A DNA stretch of 64,000 nt from Mesotaenium endlicherianum. Its lineage: Eukaryota > Streptophyta > Zygnematophyceae > Zygnematales > Mesotaeniaceae. Shown in pieces: positions 35,640 through 47,190 of this stretch. The position numbers and the translations under genes were made by a program. Position 1 is the first letter of the stretch, and each line of letters begins with the position of its first letter. The stretch spans positions 19,580 through 83,579 of the forward strand of contig WELA01013420.1 in NCBI GenBank assembly GCA_009602735.1, in the 5' to 3' direction. The notes beneath the pieces are model-generated. The model searched no databases. It was not told the DNA's origin and saw only the letters and a list, made by a program, of their open reading frames with translations.

Positions 35640-36140
35640 AGGATCCTTTTCGCAGGAGAGGAGTAGTAGTGCTGAAATTGTTCGCCAGACTTGGTTCTGG
35701 AACCATCTCACTGATTTAGCGAGGTATCCGGGTATCCAAAGTACTGTATGTGGACAATGATGTGGGTGCTTTCACAGCATTTAAGGAGGTCATGAGTCAG
35801 ATGCGGCAAATGTACCATTTCAAGGCGTTGGTTCCTACTGATTCTAGGTTAGTGCGTCTTGCTGGAGGGAACATTCTCGACGTGAAGTCTGAGGACCTGT
35901 ATGGTTACAGGATTGACTGGATCTTCGTGGGATTTTCTTGTCAACCTTTCTCGCAAGCTGGGAACAGGAGGGGATTCAATGACCCGCGAGCACGACACTA
36001 GGGATGGATGGTGAAAATCATCAGCATGCTGCGGGAACGCCAGCATCACTACCCACCAGTATTTGTGATTGAGAATGTACATCCAGGGATGGATTATAAC
36101 CAGATGAAGTCAGGAGATCCATGGCTGGTCTTTGATTCCA
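35640..36140 (+). mobile_element. C5 cytosine methyltransferase domain, N-terminal part, in copy 1
   Basis: Family motifs appear in the expected order and spacing: motif I (VVVLKLFARLGSGTISL), the acidic VLYVDND segment for cofactor binding, the catalytic motif IV as FSCQPFSQAG with the active-site Cys at about 35939-35941, and motif VI as VFVIENV (about 36062-36079). Enzymes of this family move a methyl group from S-adenosylmethionine to cytosine C5. The Pro of the usual PCQ is Ser, a variant also seen in active relatives. The domain sits downstream of the protease inside the element and is interrupted by an LTR insertion. It is a fossil. Confidence 0.85.
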
Positions 36141-36867
36141 TGAAAGGGGCAGAGTGCCCTAGTGGAAGCGTAGTGACTCACGAGGAACAAAGCTAGTTGC
36201 AATCATACTCAAGAGTGCAGCGGCATATTGCTAAGAAAGCTTAGGAAAATTACTTGACATTTTGAATGGCAAGAAACTGCTCACAAATGATGTAGGATGA
36301 AAGGCCTTGTCATTACAAACCTGTACAAATTTACGAGAGTGAAAACTGATGAGAAACAAAGAAGTTATGCCTATTTATAATTTTCTGCCCAAGTGCTCCT
36401 CCCTAGGAGGAAGCTACGGACTTTCCTTAGTGTTCGTCAAATTGTCCCTTCCAGAATATTCGTGAGTAAGCCAGATCAGTCTAATCTGACGTGTTGGGCC
36501 GAATTGACGTCCACATACATGCATCGACATTACTAGAATATTCTATCTGAGACGCGCTAGGCTAAATTAAAACTTCTAGGTAAATTGACCTAGTCGGCAC
36601 TCCATGTCAGCCAAACTTACGTGAAGGTTCGAGTTCATTCTAACGGACCAGATCGCTCGTCGCTCTCGGTCAATTCGACGGTCGCGCTCACCGCGAATTA
36701 CGGACAATCGTCAACCGACCTCAAAACTAATTAAACTTCGGAAATCCATAACTCTCTCGATACTTGACCATCTTCGATGAACTTTATATCAAAATGACCA
36801 CAAAAACACACTCTACACTACTATACAATCAAAACATACTTTCATGAAATTCAAAAATGCACTTTAT
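36141..36867 (-). repeat. LTR of another gypsy family (G2) inside the methyltransferase region
   Basis: The sequence closely matches the LTR at 46452-47190, from TGAAAGGGGCAGAGTGCCC to ATGCACTTTAT. The internal part of that element lies on the minus strand, so this LTR is also taken as minus. No internal part is present, so it is a solo LTR remnant, and its right end is not complete. Confidence 0.8.
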
Positions 36868-37139
36868 TCGGCAATACGATTGGACATCACTCCATGACAT
36901 GGTTGGTAGAGACGATTATGACTTGGCAACAGATGACGTTCTCTGACAAGCCTATGCCCAGGCCGAGGCCGGTAACGATTGGACTCTATGTGGTGCCAAC
37001 CTCTGATCAGAGAGCTATCAGGGAAGCGTATCAGCGACAAAAAGAATATGGTGTTGAAAGAGACGCAGCTGAGGCTGACAAAGATGATACACTCAGAGAA
37101 ACCAGAGTGGTGGATCTGACCAGGTGTTAAGACCTATTG

Positions 37140-38962
37140 ACGCGAATTGACAATCGAATGGCGACTCTACGCGACCCTCTGGAAAGAGAGCTGCGGAGGC
37201 TGCGAGAAGACGCAACCATGGAAGAACAGGCAACTGGTGCAGCAAACCCTTTGGTGAGCGCTGGAGGTCCCAGCATGTGCAGAACATTCCGGCCAAGTAT
37301 TCGGGAGGATGCCGGAATGGGAGGAATATACCAGTTTTGAGTTACGAAACATGGCCCCAGACCAGGTCTTCGGGAGCCCACCCCTAGACGCGGTAACATC
37401 AAGAAATGAAGAACGCCAGTGCAATATTGGCGAATGGGCCGAAGAATGCAGTCAGGAAATTCTGAAGGGTCTGGAAAGACCATTTGCCTGGAGGTGATTT
37501 TTGAAGAACGCAAGAAGGAGACGGCCAAGAGATTGCCCGCCACACTTGCTCTGATGGGCCCAGGGCCAGAGGCCAAAGGGCAACCACAAGACACAGTTGG
37601 CAGCACAGCTGAGTCGATCACCAGGCAAATCATGGCGCAGTTGCTGGAAGCAGACGCCCCTCGACTCAAGGAAGAGAAAGTGGCGAAAGCAGCTCTCGCT
37701 CTACAGTTAGCCATCATCAACATGGCGAGGCTCAACATAGGAGGGGATGAAGAATTGCCGCCTCCCGGAACAGAGAAGCCGGAGGAGGAAGAGGATGCAG
37801 AGATGCAAGGCCTCTCGGAGTTGGAGTTGCCATTACTCAACAATGAAGGGGACATTAGGGAAGAAATTCCACGTTTTCCCACGCCAGAGTTGGATCTGCT
37901 TGACTTACAGGAGCTGAGGACAGACGACTGGGTGGCTGACCACCTGATGGGGCCAAGCCCAGCAGACCTTTATGAAGAATTAAGGTCGTCAACATCCAGT
38001 TCTCCTTCTGCCAGTCTTCCAGTGGCAGAACCCAAGTCAGCCGCACAACCGCCGCAACAGCGGAGGTGACTGCCTGCACTGCTAAAGTGGAGACAGCACG
38101 AGGAAAGCCCGAAAGTCGCGCAAGCAAACCAAGGAAGGTGACCCGTGAGGGTAACGCATCTTTTAGGAGGATGCTAAAGCGATATTTCAGACATAAAGGG
38201 AAGGCTCAGAGAGAGGGCGTTTCGCGAGGAACCACAGCCCCACCTCCTCCGCCTCTGCGGGATATTCTGCAGAGAGAGGGAGAGGACGGTTTGGTTCGCA
38301 GGGCAATGGCATTGAACATTAGTGAGCCGCCAGGCATGAACACGCCCTTGTTGCAACTATCAGATCTTAGGATACAGAGGTCGGAGGAGCCTGCTCCCAT
38401 GATACCTGCAATCCCAGGATGGGAACTGATGGATTTGAGAAACACCATCAGCCGCTTGACCGCAGCAGATGATGCCTTTCTCGCACGACTAGCAGCACCT
38501 CAAAGGCCGCAAACATTGGCGCAGGCATGGACGGTCACACCACCCGCAAGGGAGGAGTATGGCACGACCGTCGCCCGCATGGTTATTATTGAGCAAGAAT
38601 GGGGCTGGGCGATCAGCCCTAGGACAGATCCCGCAGGTTTTCCAATGGCAAACCAACCTCGGCCACGTGAAGAAGGAGGAACCGGGACCAGTTGGACTGC
38701 AGTCGACGAGGAAATGTTCCTGAGGCAGCCCATCCGAAGGCGCCTGACATACCCCTCACCGCAGGAGAGGCGACGCGTCATTGAGAAAGGTAAAAAGCCT
38801 AACAAACAGGCTGCCAAACTTATGGCAACGGAGGAGAAAGCTGCAAAGCCTGTTACCCCACCTCCTAAGAATCAAGCTGCAAAGCCTGAGAGCCAGAATC
38901 AGGCAGAAAAGCCTGAGGGCCAGGATGAGGGCGGGAAGCCCCCACCTGCACCTAAGGAGTAG
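37140..38962 (+). mobile_element. Family M acidic spacer region, copy 1
   Basis: Between the methyltransferase and reverse transcriptase lies about 600 codons of acidic, Pro/Glu-rich sequence with short helical stretches (RDPLERELRRLRED, EEKVAKAALALQ) and Lys/Pro/Glu-rich repeats at its end (AAKPESQNQAEKPEGQ). A matching region is at 47700-49747 in the next copy. I recognise no domain; it may be a linker. Confidence 0.65.
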
Positions 38963-41843
38963 CAACTACTGGATGCCTTTGTTGGGGAGAAGCAACCTGA
39001 AACTGAGACTTTTGCCATTGGGAAAATGGTCTCAGCCCAGCAGAGAGCACAAGTAGAAAGGTTGCTGAAGAAACACCGCAAGGTATTTGCTTTCACTAAG
39101 GAGGAGATTGGTAGAACCACTGCCAGTGTGTGTGAGATCACACTAACTACTGATAACCCAGTCAGACTAGGGCCGCATAAGCTCAGTCAGACAGAATGGG
39201 ACTGTGTGGAGAAAACCTGTGAAGAGCTGCATAAGCTCCGCATGATTGAAAAATCTACCTCAGTATATGGGGCTCCTACAGTAGTAGTCGCTAAAAAGGA
39301 CGAGGCCGGCAATTACACTGCCACTCGTATGTGTGGAGATTACAGGCGACTGAATCTCTACACGGAGCCGGATAGCTTTGTGATGCCTACATCGGAAAGG
39401 ATCTTTGTAATTGCAACCACCGGAAAGGTGTTCAGCATTATCGATTTGCGCCAAGGCTTCAACCAGATCCCTGTGAAAACAGAAGATCGAGGTAAGACTG
39501 CTTTCTGGGCTCAAAGGGAACTTTGGCAATAGACGGTAATGCCATTTGGGCTGAAAAATGCCCCAGCCATATTTCAGAGGACTATGGATAAAGTGCTGGA
39601 GGGACTGGATTTCGCTAGATCATACATAGACGATGTGGTAGTATTCAGCAAGTCCATAGAGGAGCACCTCGAGCACTTGGAACAAGTGTTCCAGCGCTAG
39701 GAGAAATTCCAAATGAAGCTGCATCCTGGGAAGTGCAGATTCTTTTAGGCACACGTGCCTTACCTAGGACATGAGATTGGGAACAATGCTATGTCCCCTC
39801 AGGCTGTGACGACTGAGGCTATTTACAAGATACCTGCACCTGCGAATGTGTCTAAGCTGAAAGCTCTGTTAGGGCTAAACGGATACTATCGTAAGTTTGT
39901 GAAGGATTATTGCTAAACCCTTGACGGAACTCCTGAAAAAGGATGTACCTTTTGTGTGGACAGAAGCTCAGGAGAAAGCCATGAACGAGCTTAAGGAGCG
40001 GCTGGTAACAGCCCCAGTCTTGCGAACGCCTGACTACTCCAAACCGGTCAATCTGCACACTGACTGGAGTCGTGTGGGAATTGGCGCAGTACTCACTCAG
40101 GCCACAAGCCCTAGAGAGGAGTATGTCATTGCCTATGCCTCACGCTCTAACAATCGAGCGGAGAGCAACTACTCGTCCTATGAAGGAGAGCTGCTGGCAG
40201 TGGTTTGGGCGGTCACACACTTCAAAGAGTATGTTGGGAAGACCCTTCACACTAATCACGGATCACTCACCATTACTATGGCTGATGAAGAATTGAGACC
40301 TCACTGGTAAGTTGGCTCGCTGGGCTCTTAAGCTGCAAGAGTACCAAATGACGATAGTGCACAGAGCAGGAGTGCTCAACAACAATGCCGATGGACTCAG
40401 AAGGAACCCAGACCCATCTTTAGACGACAGAACAGGAGCTCAAGAGGACGAAGACCCAAGCAGCCCAGCAGAGTTGGTGGCTTGCCTAGCCGAAATGGCT
40501 GGAATAGTGGCATCAGGTGAAGCTGAGCCTCTACCCCTGTTCAGTACAGAGATCTGGAAAGATCAAGCTACTATGCACTGGCTGAAGACGGGAACTCACT
40601 TGGAAGGACTATCAGTGAAGGAGAAGGACCACGTAAACCATCGAGCTAAAAGGTTTTGCTGGAAATGCAACAACCTCTTCAAAATTGAAGAAACTGGTCA
40701 GGAGAAGTTAGTGCCAGAACCCATCAGGAGACGAGCCCTTGTGCAAGAAATGCACGAGAACACTGGACACTATGGTGTCAAGAAGACATATAGTCTTTTG
40801 GAGCTGTCTTACTGGTGGAGGGGCATGAAGCAGCAGTGTGAAGATGTGAGCAAGGCTTGCCAAAGCTGTGATCGCGTCAAGGCTGGGTTTACGCAGCAAC
40901 ATCCACACTTGCAACCTTTGCCAATCATGGGCCTAGGTTACCGTTGGAGCTGCGATCTTGCAGGTGAGCTACCGCTGTCTAAGCGAGGTAACAAGTATAT
41001 CATGGTCATGATTGAGCATTTCTCAGTGGATAGAGGTTGTCCCTTTGACTGCTAAGGAGAGCCTAGGGATCGCGGAAGCATTCCTCAATGGTGTGATTGT
41101 GCGTCATGGAGCTCCAGCAGATTGTGACAGACCAAGGGTCTGAGTTCCAAGGGTCTTTTCAGAAACTCTTGGACAGATGCTTCATCGATCATCGCACTAC
41201 GTCTAGAGATCATCCGCAAGCAGATGGTCTGGCAGAAAGGATGGTGCAAACCATTAAGTCTGCTTTGCGCAAGTTTTGCCTTGAGCATGACAAGCGCGAC
41301 TGGGATCTAGCCCTGCCATGGCTGGTTATGGGTTACAGATTTAGCAAGCAGGCTGCCTTGGTAAATTACTCGCCATATCAGATACTGTTTGGCAGAAGTC
41401 CAGTAGTGCCCAGCAGCATCAAGCAGGAGATTGAACAGGTGGAAGACCTGGACAGCCCTGATGAACTATTAAAAGTGAAGGTGCGCCGTAAGGCGCTATT
41501 TGAGCGCATGATACCGGCTGCACTAGACAATCTGAAAATTGCATAGAAAAGAGATACGCAACATTATGCCAGGACGCGAGACGGGAGCTACCGCCTGCAG
41601 ATGACGCGGATTTAAGAAGGAGACTTTGTCTACCGCAAGCGCCAGACCAAGACCACCATTGACACCAGTTCAGGTGCAGTGATCTTGCGCGTGAAACATG
41701 CGTTTGACAATGGTGTGTTAGAACTGGAAGGTTCTGATGGTAAAACCATGAGAGACCACGTGCAGAATTGCTCGCTATGCCATCTGCCGAATATTGATCC
41801 CACAGTTAGGGTTGTGCCCAAGGAATTGGTGCCGGCCACGCCT

Positions 41844-41972
41844 TGTGCCAGCTGCAAAGTGCTGGACGATCAGGAGGCAATGGTAACTTGCGATAAGTGT
41901 GGTGCCCGTTGGCACACTTTCTGCATCGGCGAGGAAGAAATTATGGCAGGACGATGGGAATGTCCTGATTGC
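41844..41972 (+). mobile_element. PHD finger after the integrase, copy 1
   Basis: Cys and His fit the C4HC3 PHD pattern exactly: CASC, 11 residues, CDKC, 4 residues, H, 2 residues, C, 12 residues, CPDC, with the conserved W before the final pair (GRWECPDC). PHD fingers read histone H3 tails. Its position after integrase is where chromoviruses carry a chromodomain, so it may serve target choice. A further CSLC pair lies about 25 residues upstream. A matching finger is at about 53907-54057. Confidence 0.88.
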
Positions 41973-43444
41973 CTTCCTAAAACCCCAAGTCGCAGGGCTG
42001 GAAAATAATAGCTTTCAGCAGGAAAGGCAGGGACGCCTCAGCTCAAAGGGAGGGGTGTAAGAGGAACTAAGGCAAGGCAAGTATTTTTACATTTTCTGCT
42101 AAAGTCTTAGGATAAGCAGATGGTGAGAGCCAGGTGACAGAGAACGTCACCCTGAGTGTTGTTCAAGGCTGCATGGTGCAAGTTCAGGAACCCAGGGATG
42201 GGTTAACCTTGGTAAGGCTTGTCACCGACACACGTGCAAAGGTCGATCGACCATGTCTGCCACACGTGAGGAGGGCCACCGACACATCAACCAGGCCAAA
42301 GGCACACGTGCTGGAAGGCTACGCACGTGCCAAGGGACCGACACTGTTAGGCACGACAGCTGTCGCGACTATTATCCGTTTGACGGTGTCGCACGCGCAG
42401 CGCAAGCTACGGCCACCTAGTGCTGAAAGTCAACGTTGACTCACCGACCACTTGACTGATTACATCGCAGTCAGCGGTTATGGCGGCGTCAAGACCACTG
42501 GCAAGGGGTCAATGTCAGTGTGCCCCACACCCAAGGATGGGGGAGGTTTTGACAAGACAGCCGCGAGGCTAGGAGCTGGGGATCAGCAATGAGCCGCCCA
42601 GCAAGTACCAGGTCAGGTACTGTGTGACTGGCAGATTAAGCCAGGTCATGGCTGCAATGCCAAGATAGGTTACGGCCGCCCGGTTGGGAAAACTTGAGCA
42701 AGTGGCATTTGCTTGCACGCCGCTCAGGAGTTCTTAGCCATGAGCCAATTAGGCGTGACTGCCAGCTGAGAAGCTAAGCAGCCACGCGCGACAGTCACAA
42801 GGTGTGCATGCATGCTGAGTGACTACGAGTTTGAGTTGAGCATGGCTAGGCAGAAGCGACATGCAGCTAAGTTGTGTGACTAAGCACGGCATTCTCGAAA
42901 GATGACGCTGTGTGGTGCCTGCGAAAGGCACGAATCTTGCCTGAGACATGTCATTCACTCTCACGCACCTTTGCCAAGAGGCAGAAGGAAAGAGAAGAAG
43001 GGCGCGAAGAAGAAGAAGGAGTTCCCAAGGCCATTGGAGGGCCAAAGCCCCACGCTTCCGACGACGCTCAAGATTCTTCTGTGTATCATAGATAAGTTAG
43101 GATTGTAGGAGTTCCCAAGAGGGAATCTCACGGTTGAAGAAGGAGAACTGCAAAATAGAATCTGCTAGGAGATTAGCACAGAGTCAGCCGAACGCCACAA
43201 GTGTGTGTGTGTGAAGCAGCCTTAAAATGGTGAGTTGTGTGTTGATTTCCAAGTTCTCAGAAGTCGCATTCGCATCTCGAAGAGAGAGAGTAGTATTGAC
43301 AGATAAAGCTCTCAGTGAAGAACTGAGTGAGCCCAGCCTGGCAGTGAAGAGCTGTTAGGGCGCGGTGTTAAGTGAAGAGCTTGACCCAGGCCAGCATAGA
43401 CGTAGTTTCAGAGTTTTGTAAGCTGACTTGTGGAAGTTAAGCGA

Positions 43445-43445
43445 N
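43445..43445. other. Single N, assembly join
   Basis: One N interrupts GCGAAAGCCTG of the leader, with TTGA added compared with copy 1. Like the Ns at 11745, 11770 and 44503 it seems to mark a contig join. Confidence 0.7.
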
Positions 43446-44165
43446 TTGAAAGCCTGAAGGGCAATTTTCTCTGAATCTGACGTTGCATGTCAAGCTGCTT
43501 AGAGTGTGAATTCTGCAAACTACAATTTGCTCACCTGTGAACCCAAGAACCTTAAGGCATAAAGCCTATGTGGAAGTAAGAGACTTCCGTCCTACTTCTG
43601 AGAACTTCGGTCTTGTGGTTCAGGTGAATAGAAATTCCCAAGCAAATTGGGGATTGAGGCCTGTGAGGGCTGCCGGTGCTCAACCTGGAAGGGGACCCGG
43701 AGAACTTCAACTGTACATGCAGTTGAGGAGTGGAAGACTCTACTACCCTGTGGAGCCTGTGGAAGGTTCTGATTCAAGCCAGAGTCCACGAGAAAGTGAG
43801 ACATCTGAGCACACGGATAACCTGTGGAGTGAGCAACCGTCGAGAGACGAGTCTCGCCATACTGCCACGAACGGTGAGAATCCGTATTACGCGCGAGCTT
43901 TTGTACCCAATTCGGGCAGAGAGCACGACGTGTGGGATAAAGATAGTGAGTCTTGGTCACCACTCGAAATGACTGGTGATGATAAGGATGAAAATCCTAA
44001 GTTCAAGCAGTCTACAAAGTGTTTTAGTGGACGAACCAGTGGATATAGTCTCACTTTCGAAGAGTTTGATGAGATCTATTGGGCTGACTTCTTTGAGAAA
44101 ATCCAAAAGGATTCTTCTTACACTCAGTCAGTCGCTTTTATAAGCTTGGTTCAGTACTTGGACAA

Positions 44166-47100
44166 GGATGACTGTGAACTTGAACAAACCATAGCGAGTT
44201 CTGAAAGCAGTCTTCTGAACATCTCCTTCCGCAATTCGTACCTGGTGATAGCCACTCCTCAAATCGATCTTCGAGAAATACTGCCCCCCGACAAGCCTGT
44301 CAATCAACTCGTCCACTCGTGGAAGTGGGTACCTGTTCTTGATGGTGACCTTGTTGAGAGCCCGGTAGTCGACACACATCCTCATAGTCCCATCCTTCTT
44401 CTTCACAAATAAGACTGGCGTTGCAAATGGAGACTCGCTGGGTCGGATGAATCCCTTCTCCAACAACTCTGTCAGCTGCTTCTTCTACTCGTCCAACTCC
44501 GCNTACTCGTCCAACTCCGCAAATGATTGATGATAGGCGGGTCTCACTGGTGGCTTGCTCCCTGGTTCCAACTCGATCTTGTGCTCCATAGCCCTCTGTG
44601 GGGGTAATCCTGCAGGTAGCTCCTCAGGAATAACGCACTTGAACTCTTCCAACAGCGCCTTAATTTGGGCAGTCATCTCAGCAGGCTTCTCCGCTTGAGC
44701 AGTTGGGCTCTGCTCCTTCTGAGCAAGAGGATCAGACACCACTACTTGCTCCTCCGGCGATGAACATTCGCCCAGGTTGTTAGGATTCATGCTTGCTTCA
44801 TTTGATGACCTGGCCAGGGCCACCAAAACAAGGTACACCTTCTTCACCTGATTCGCCCTGCATAGCTTCTTAACTTGCAGGCTCGAAAGAAGACAATTAC
44901 TTGTGGTCGTATCTACCTCCACCTGTTTTGCAGTCTCCATTCGACAATCACGCCTTGGACTTTCACTTGTCTCGTGCTCCAGTGCACTTGAGGGTTGGCT
45001 TTTCTCGGCCATGGTCGGCCCAATATCACCTCATGGTGACCTAACTTTGCCTGCTCCATAACTTCAGTACTCTGGTGCCCCGCTGCTTCCACGTGAATAG
45101 CTTCCATAGGTGCACCACACTTGAGTCTCTGCCCATTCGCCAAAATTGCCTCCTTAGGCTCATAATGCTTCTGCACAGGGATTCGCCACTCTTTCACCAG
45201 CTTCTTGTGCACAAAGTTTGCACTTGCGCCACTGTCGACCATACACTTCGCCTTGTTGCCGTCGATTATTCCTTCCACAATGATAGGCTTGTCAACGTCT
45301 TGTCCTTTGCTTCTCGACAGGCTCCTTGGGAAAACCTCCTTGTGAGTTCTCGTCTTCACGCCAGTAGACACCCCAGAACGACTTACTGGCGTCCTCCTTT
45401 TTCCTGTTGTTGAGGTTGCTTCGCCTTCACATGACAGTCTCGAGCCAGATGTCCAAGCTTGCCACAATTATAGCAGGGTCCTCTCGGCTTGTAATTATGT
45501 TTCCTGCGCTGGTTTTGAGAAAGTCCCAACTCCATAGGTACTGGACCTTGAACACTAGTGCTTCGCGCTTGAGATCCAAAGTGTCGATATCCTCCAAAAT
45601 TGTGGCTGCCCCACTGCCTCTGACTATACTCCACAGCGTCGACCCTTGTTGCCAATGCCATCATTTCTCCAAGACTGGTAGGGTCCTTGAGTGCCACTTC
45701 CTTGGCCACAGTTGGCTTGAGTCCCCTCTTGAACTTGTCCATCATCTCCGACTCATGCATGGATGGACATTGAAGCACCAGCTCGTTGAAGCGCGATACA
45801 TACTCTTGAACGCTTGCTCGTCGGCGAAGGCGCACCAATAGATCTCGAGCGGTAGCCTCGGGTGCAATAGGTTGAAATTGCCTCTTCAAGCCTTCAAAGA
45901 GCTGATCAACAGTAGCAGGAACTCCAGACAGCTGCTCTTCTCGTTCATATCAAGCTCCAGCACTCTTCTGCAGCAAAGTTATAACAAAGGCGACTTGCCT
46001 GTCGGGCGTGAGCGCACAGTACTCCATAAATTTCTTCACTCCAAAAATCCATTGATGAACAGGCGGCGATCCACGCTCTCCAGTATAAACTTCAGGCTTA
46101 GGCGCACGCACTCCTGATGCGGGTGGAATAACTGATTGCACCACTGGGTTAACATGAATCAGTGGTACAACAAGTGCAGGTGCCGAACTCGTCGAAGCAG
46201 CGTTCCCCATAACAACTTGCACCATTCTCTCCACGTCCGCGCGCACATTTTGTTGAAACCGGGTGTAGACTTCTCCTCCAATTGCATTCGCCATTTTCCC
46301 TAGCATCGCCTGCATCTCTTGTTCCTCTCTGGTCATCATTGGCGCTGCCTGCTGCCTCGCGCGCTCAACATGCTCGACATGTTCGCCTCCTCCAACTGCC
46401 GGCTGCGACTCCATAATATAATATGCAAACTAGCCCAGCTCCGATACGAGATGAAAGGGGCAGAGTGCCCTAGTGGAAGCGTAGTGACTCACGAGGAACA
46501 AAGCTAGTTGCAATCATACTCAAGAGTGCAGCGCCATATTGCTAAGAAAGCTTAGGAAAATTACTTGACATTTTGAGTGGCAAGAAACTGCTCACAAATA
46601 TACTAGGATGCAAGGCCTTGTCATTACAAACCCGTACAAATTTATAGAAGTGAAAACTGATAAGAAACAAAGAAGCCTATTTATAATTTTCTGCCCAAGT
46701 GCTCCTCTCTAGGAGGAAGCTACGGATTTTCCCAAGTGTTCGTCAAATCGTCCCTTCCAGAATATTCGTGAGTAAGCCAGATCAGTCTAATCTGACGTGT
46801 CGGGCCGAATTGACGTCCACATACATGCATCGACATTACTAGAATATTCTATCTTAGACGCGCTAGGCTAAACCGAAACTTCTAGGTAAATCGACCTAGT
46901 CAGCACTCCGCGTCAGCCAAACTTACGTGAAGGTTCGAGTTCATTCTAACGGGCCACATCGCTCGACGCTGTTGGTCAATCCGACGGTTGCGCTCACCGC
47001 GAATTAAGGACAATCGTCAACCGACCTCAAAACTAATTAAACTTCGGAAATCCATAACTCTCTCAATACTTGACCAAATTTGATGAACTTTATATCAAAA

Positions 47101-47190
47101 TGACCACAAAAATGCACTCTACACTACTATACAATCAAAACATACTTTGATGAAACTCAAAAATGCACTTTATAAACCTATGACCTTACA
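44166..47190 (-). mobile_element. Antisense Ty3/gypsy element (G2) nested in copy 2
   Basis: Read on the minus strand: LTR 47190-46452, primer-site-like GTATCGGAGC (about 46447-46438), gag from 46414 with a zinc knuckle (CYNCGKLGHLARDCH), protease (CMVDSGASANFV, about 45235), and the start of reverse transcriptase ([30 protein letters not shown]) which ends at the junction with family M gag near 44166. Most of pol and the second LTR are absent. A single N with duplicated flanks sits at 44503. It is broken. Confidence 0.87.
46452..47190 (-). repeat. LTR of the antisense G2 element
   Basis: A 739-base LTR reading TGTAAGG to CCTTTCA on the minus strand. A shorter close copy lies at 36141-36867. 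The base after its plus-strand right end continues directly into family M methyltransferase sequence. Confidence 0.85.

Larger units (their letters stand above)
31522..42360 (+). mobile_element. Family M gypsy-type element with DNA methyltransferase and PHD finger, copy 1
   Basis: The unit starts TGTCGCGACTATTATCC and ends GCACGACAGC directly against the next copy. Parts in order: a ~1.1 kb leader; gag 32691-34979 with two zinc knuckles (CWNCEKSGHQKRDC, CAHCSKKGHSEDEC); aspartic protease (LLDTGAQPVILG, about 35010); cytosine methyltransferase (from about 35640); a long acidic spacer, 37140-38962; reverse transcriptase 39026-39900 with YIDD; RNase H 39921-40310; integrase with HHCC finger and core, about 40700-41546; PHD finger 41844-41972; a purine tract AAAGGGAGGGG near 42044. 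An LTR of another family is inserted at 36141. It is broken in roughly ten places. About 2% difference in the leader from the next copy suggests a recent origin. Confidence 0.85.
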
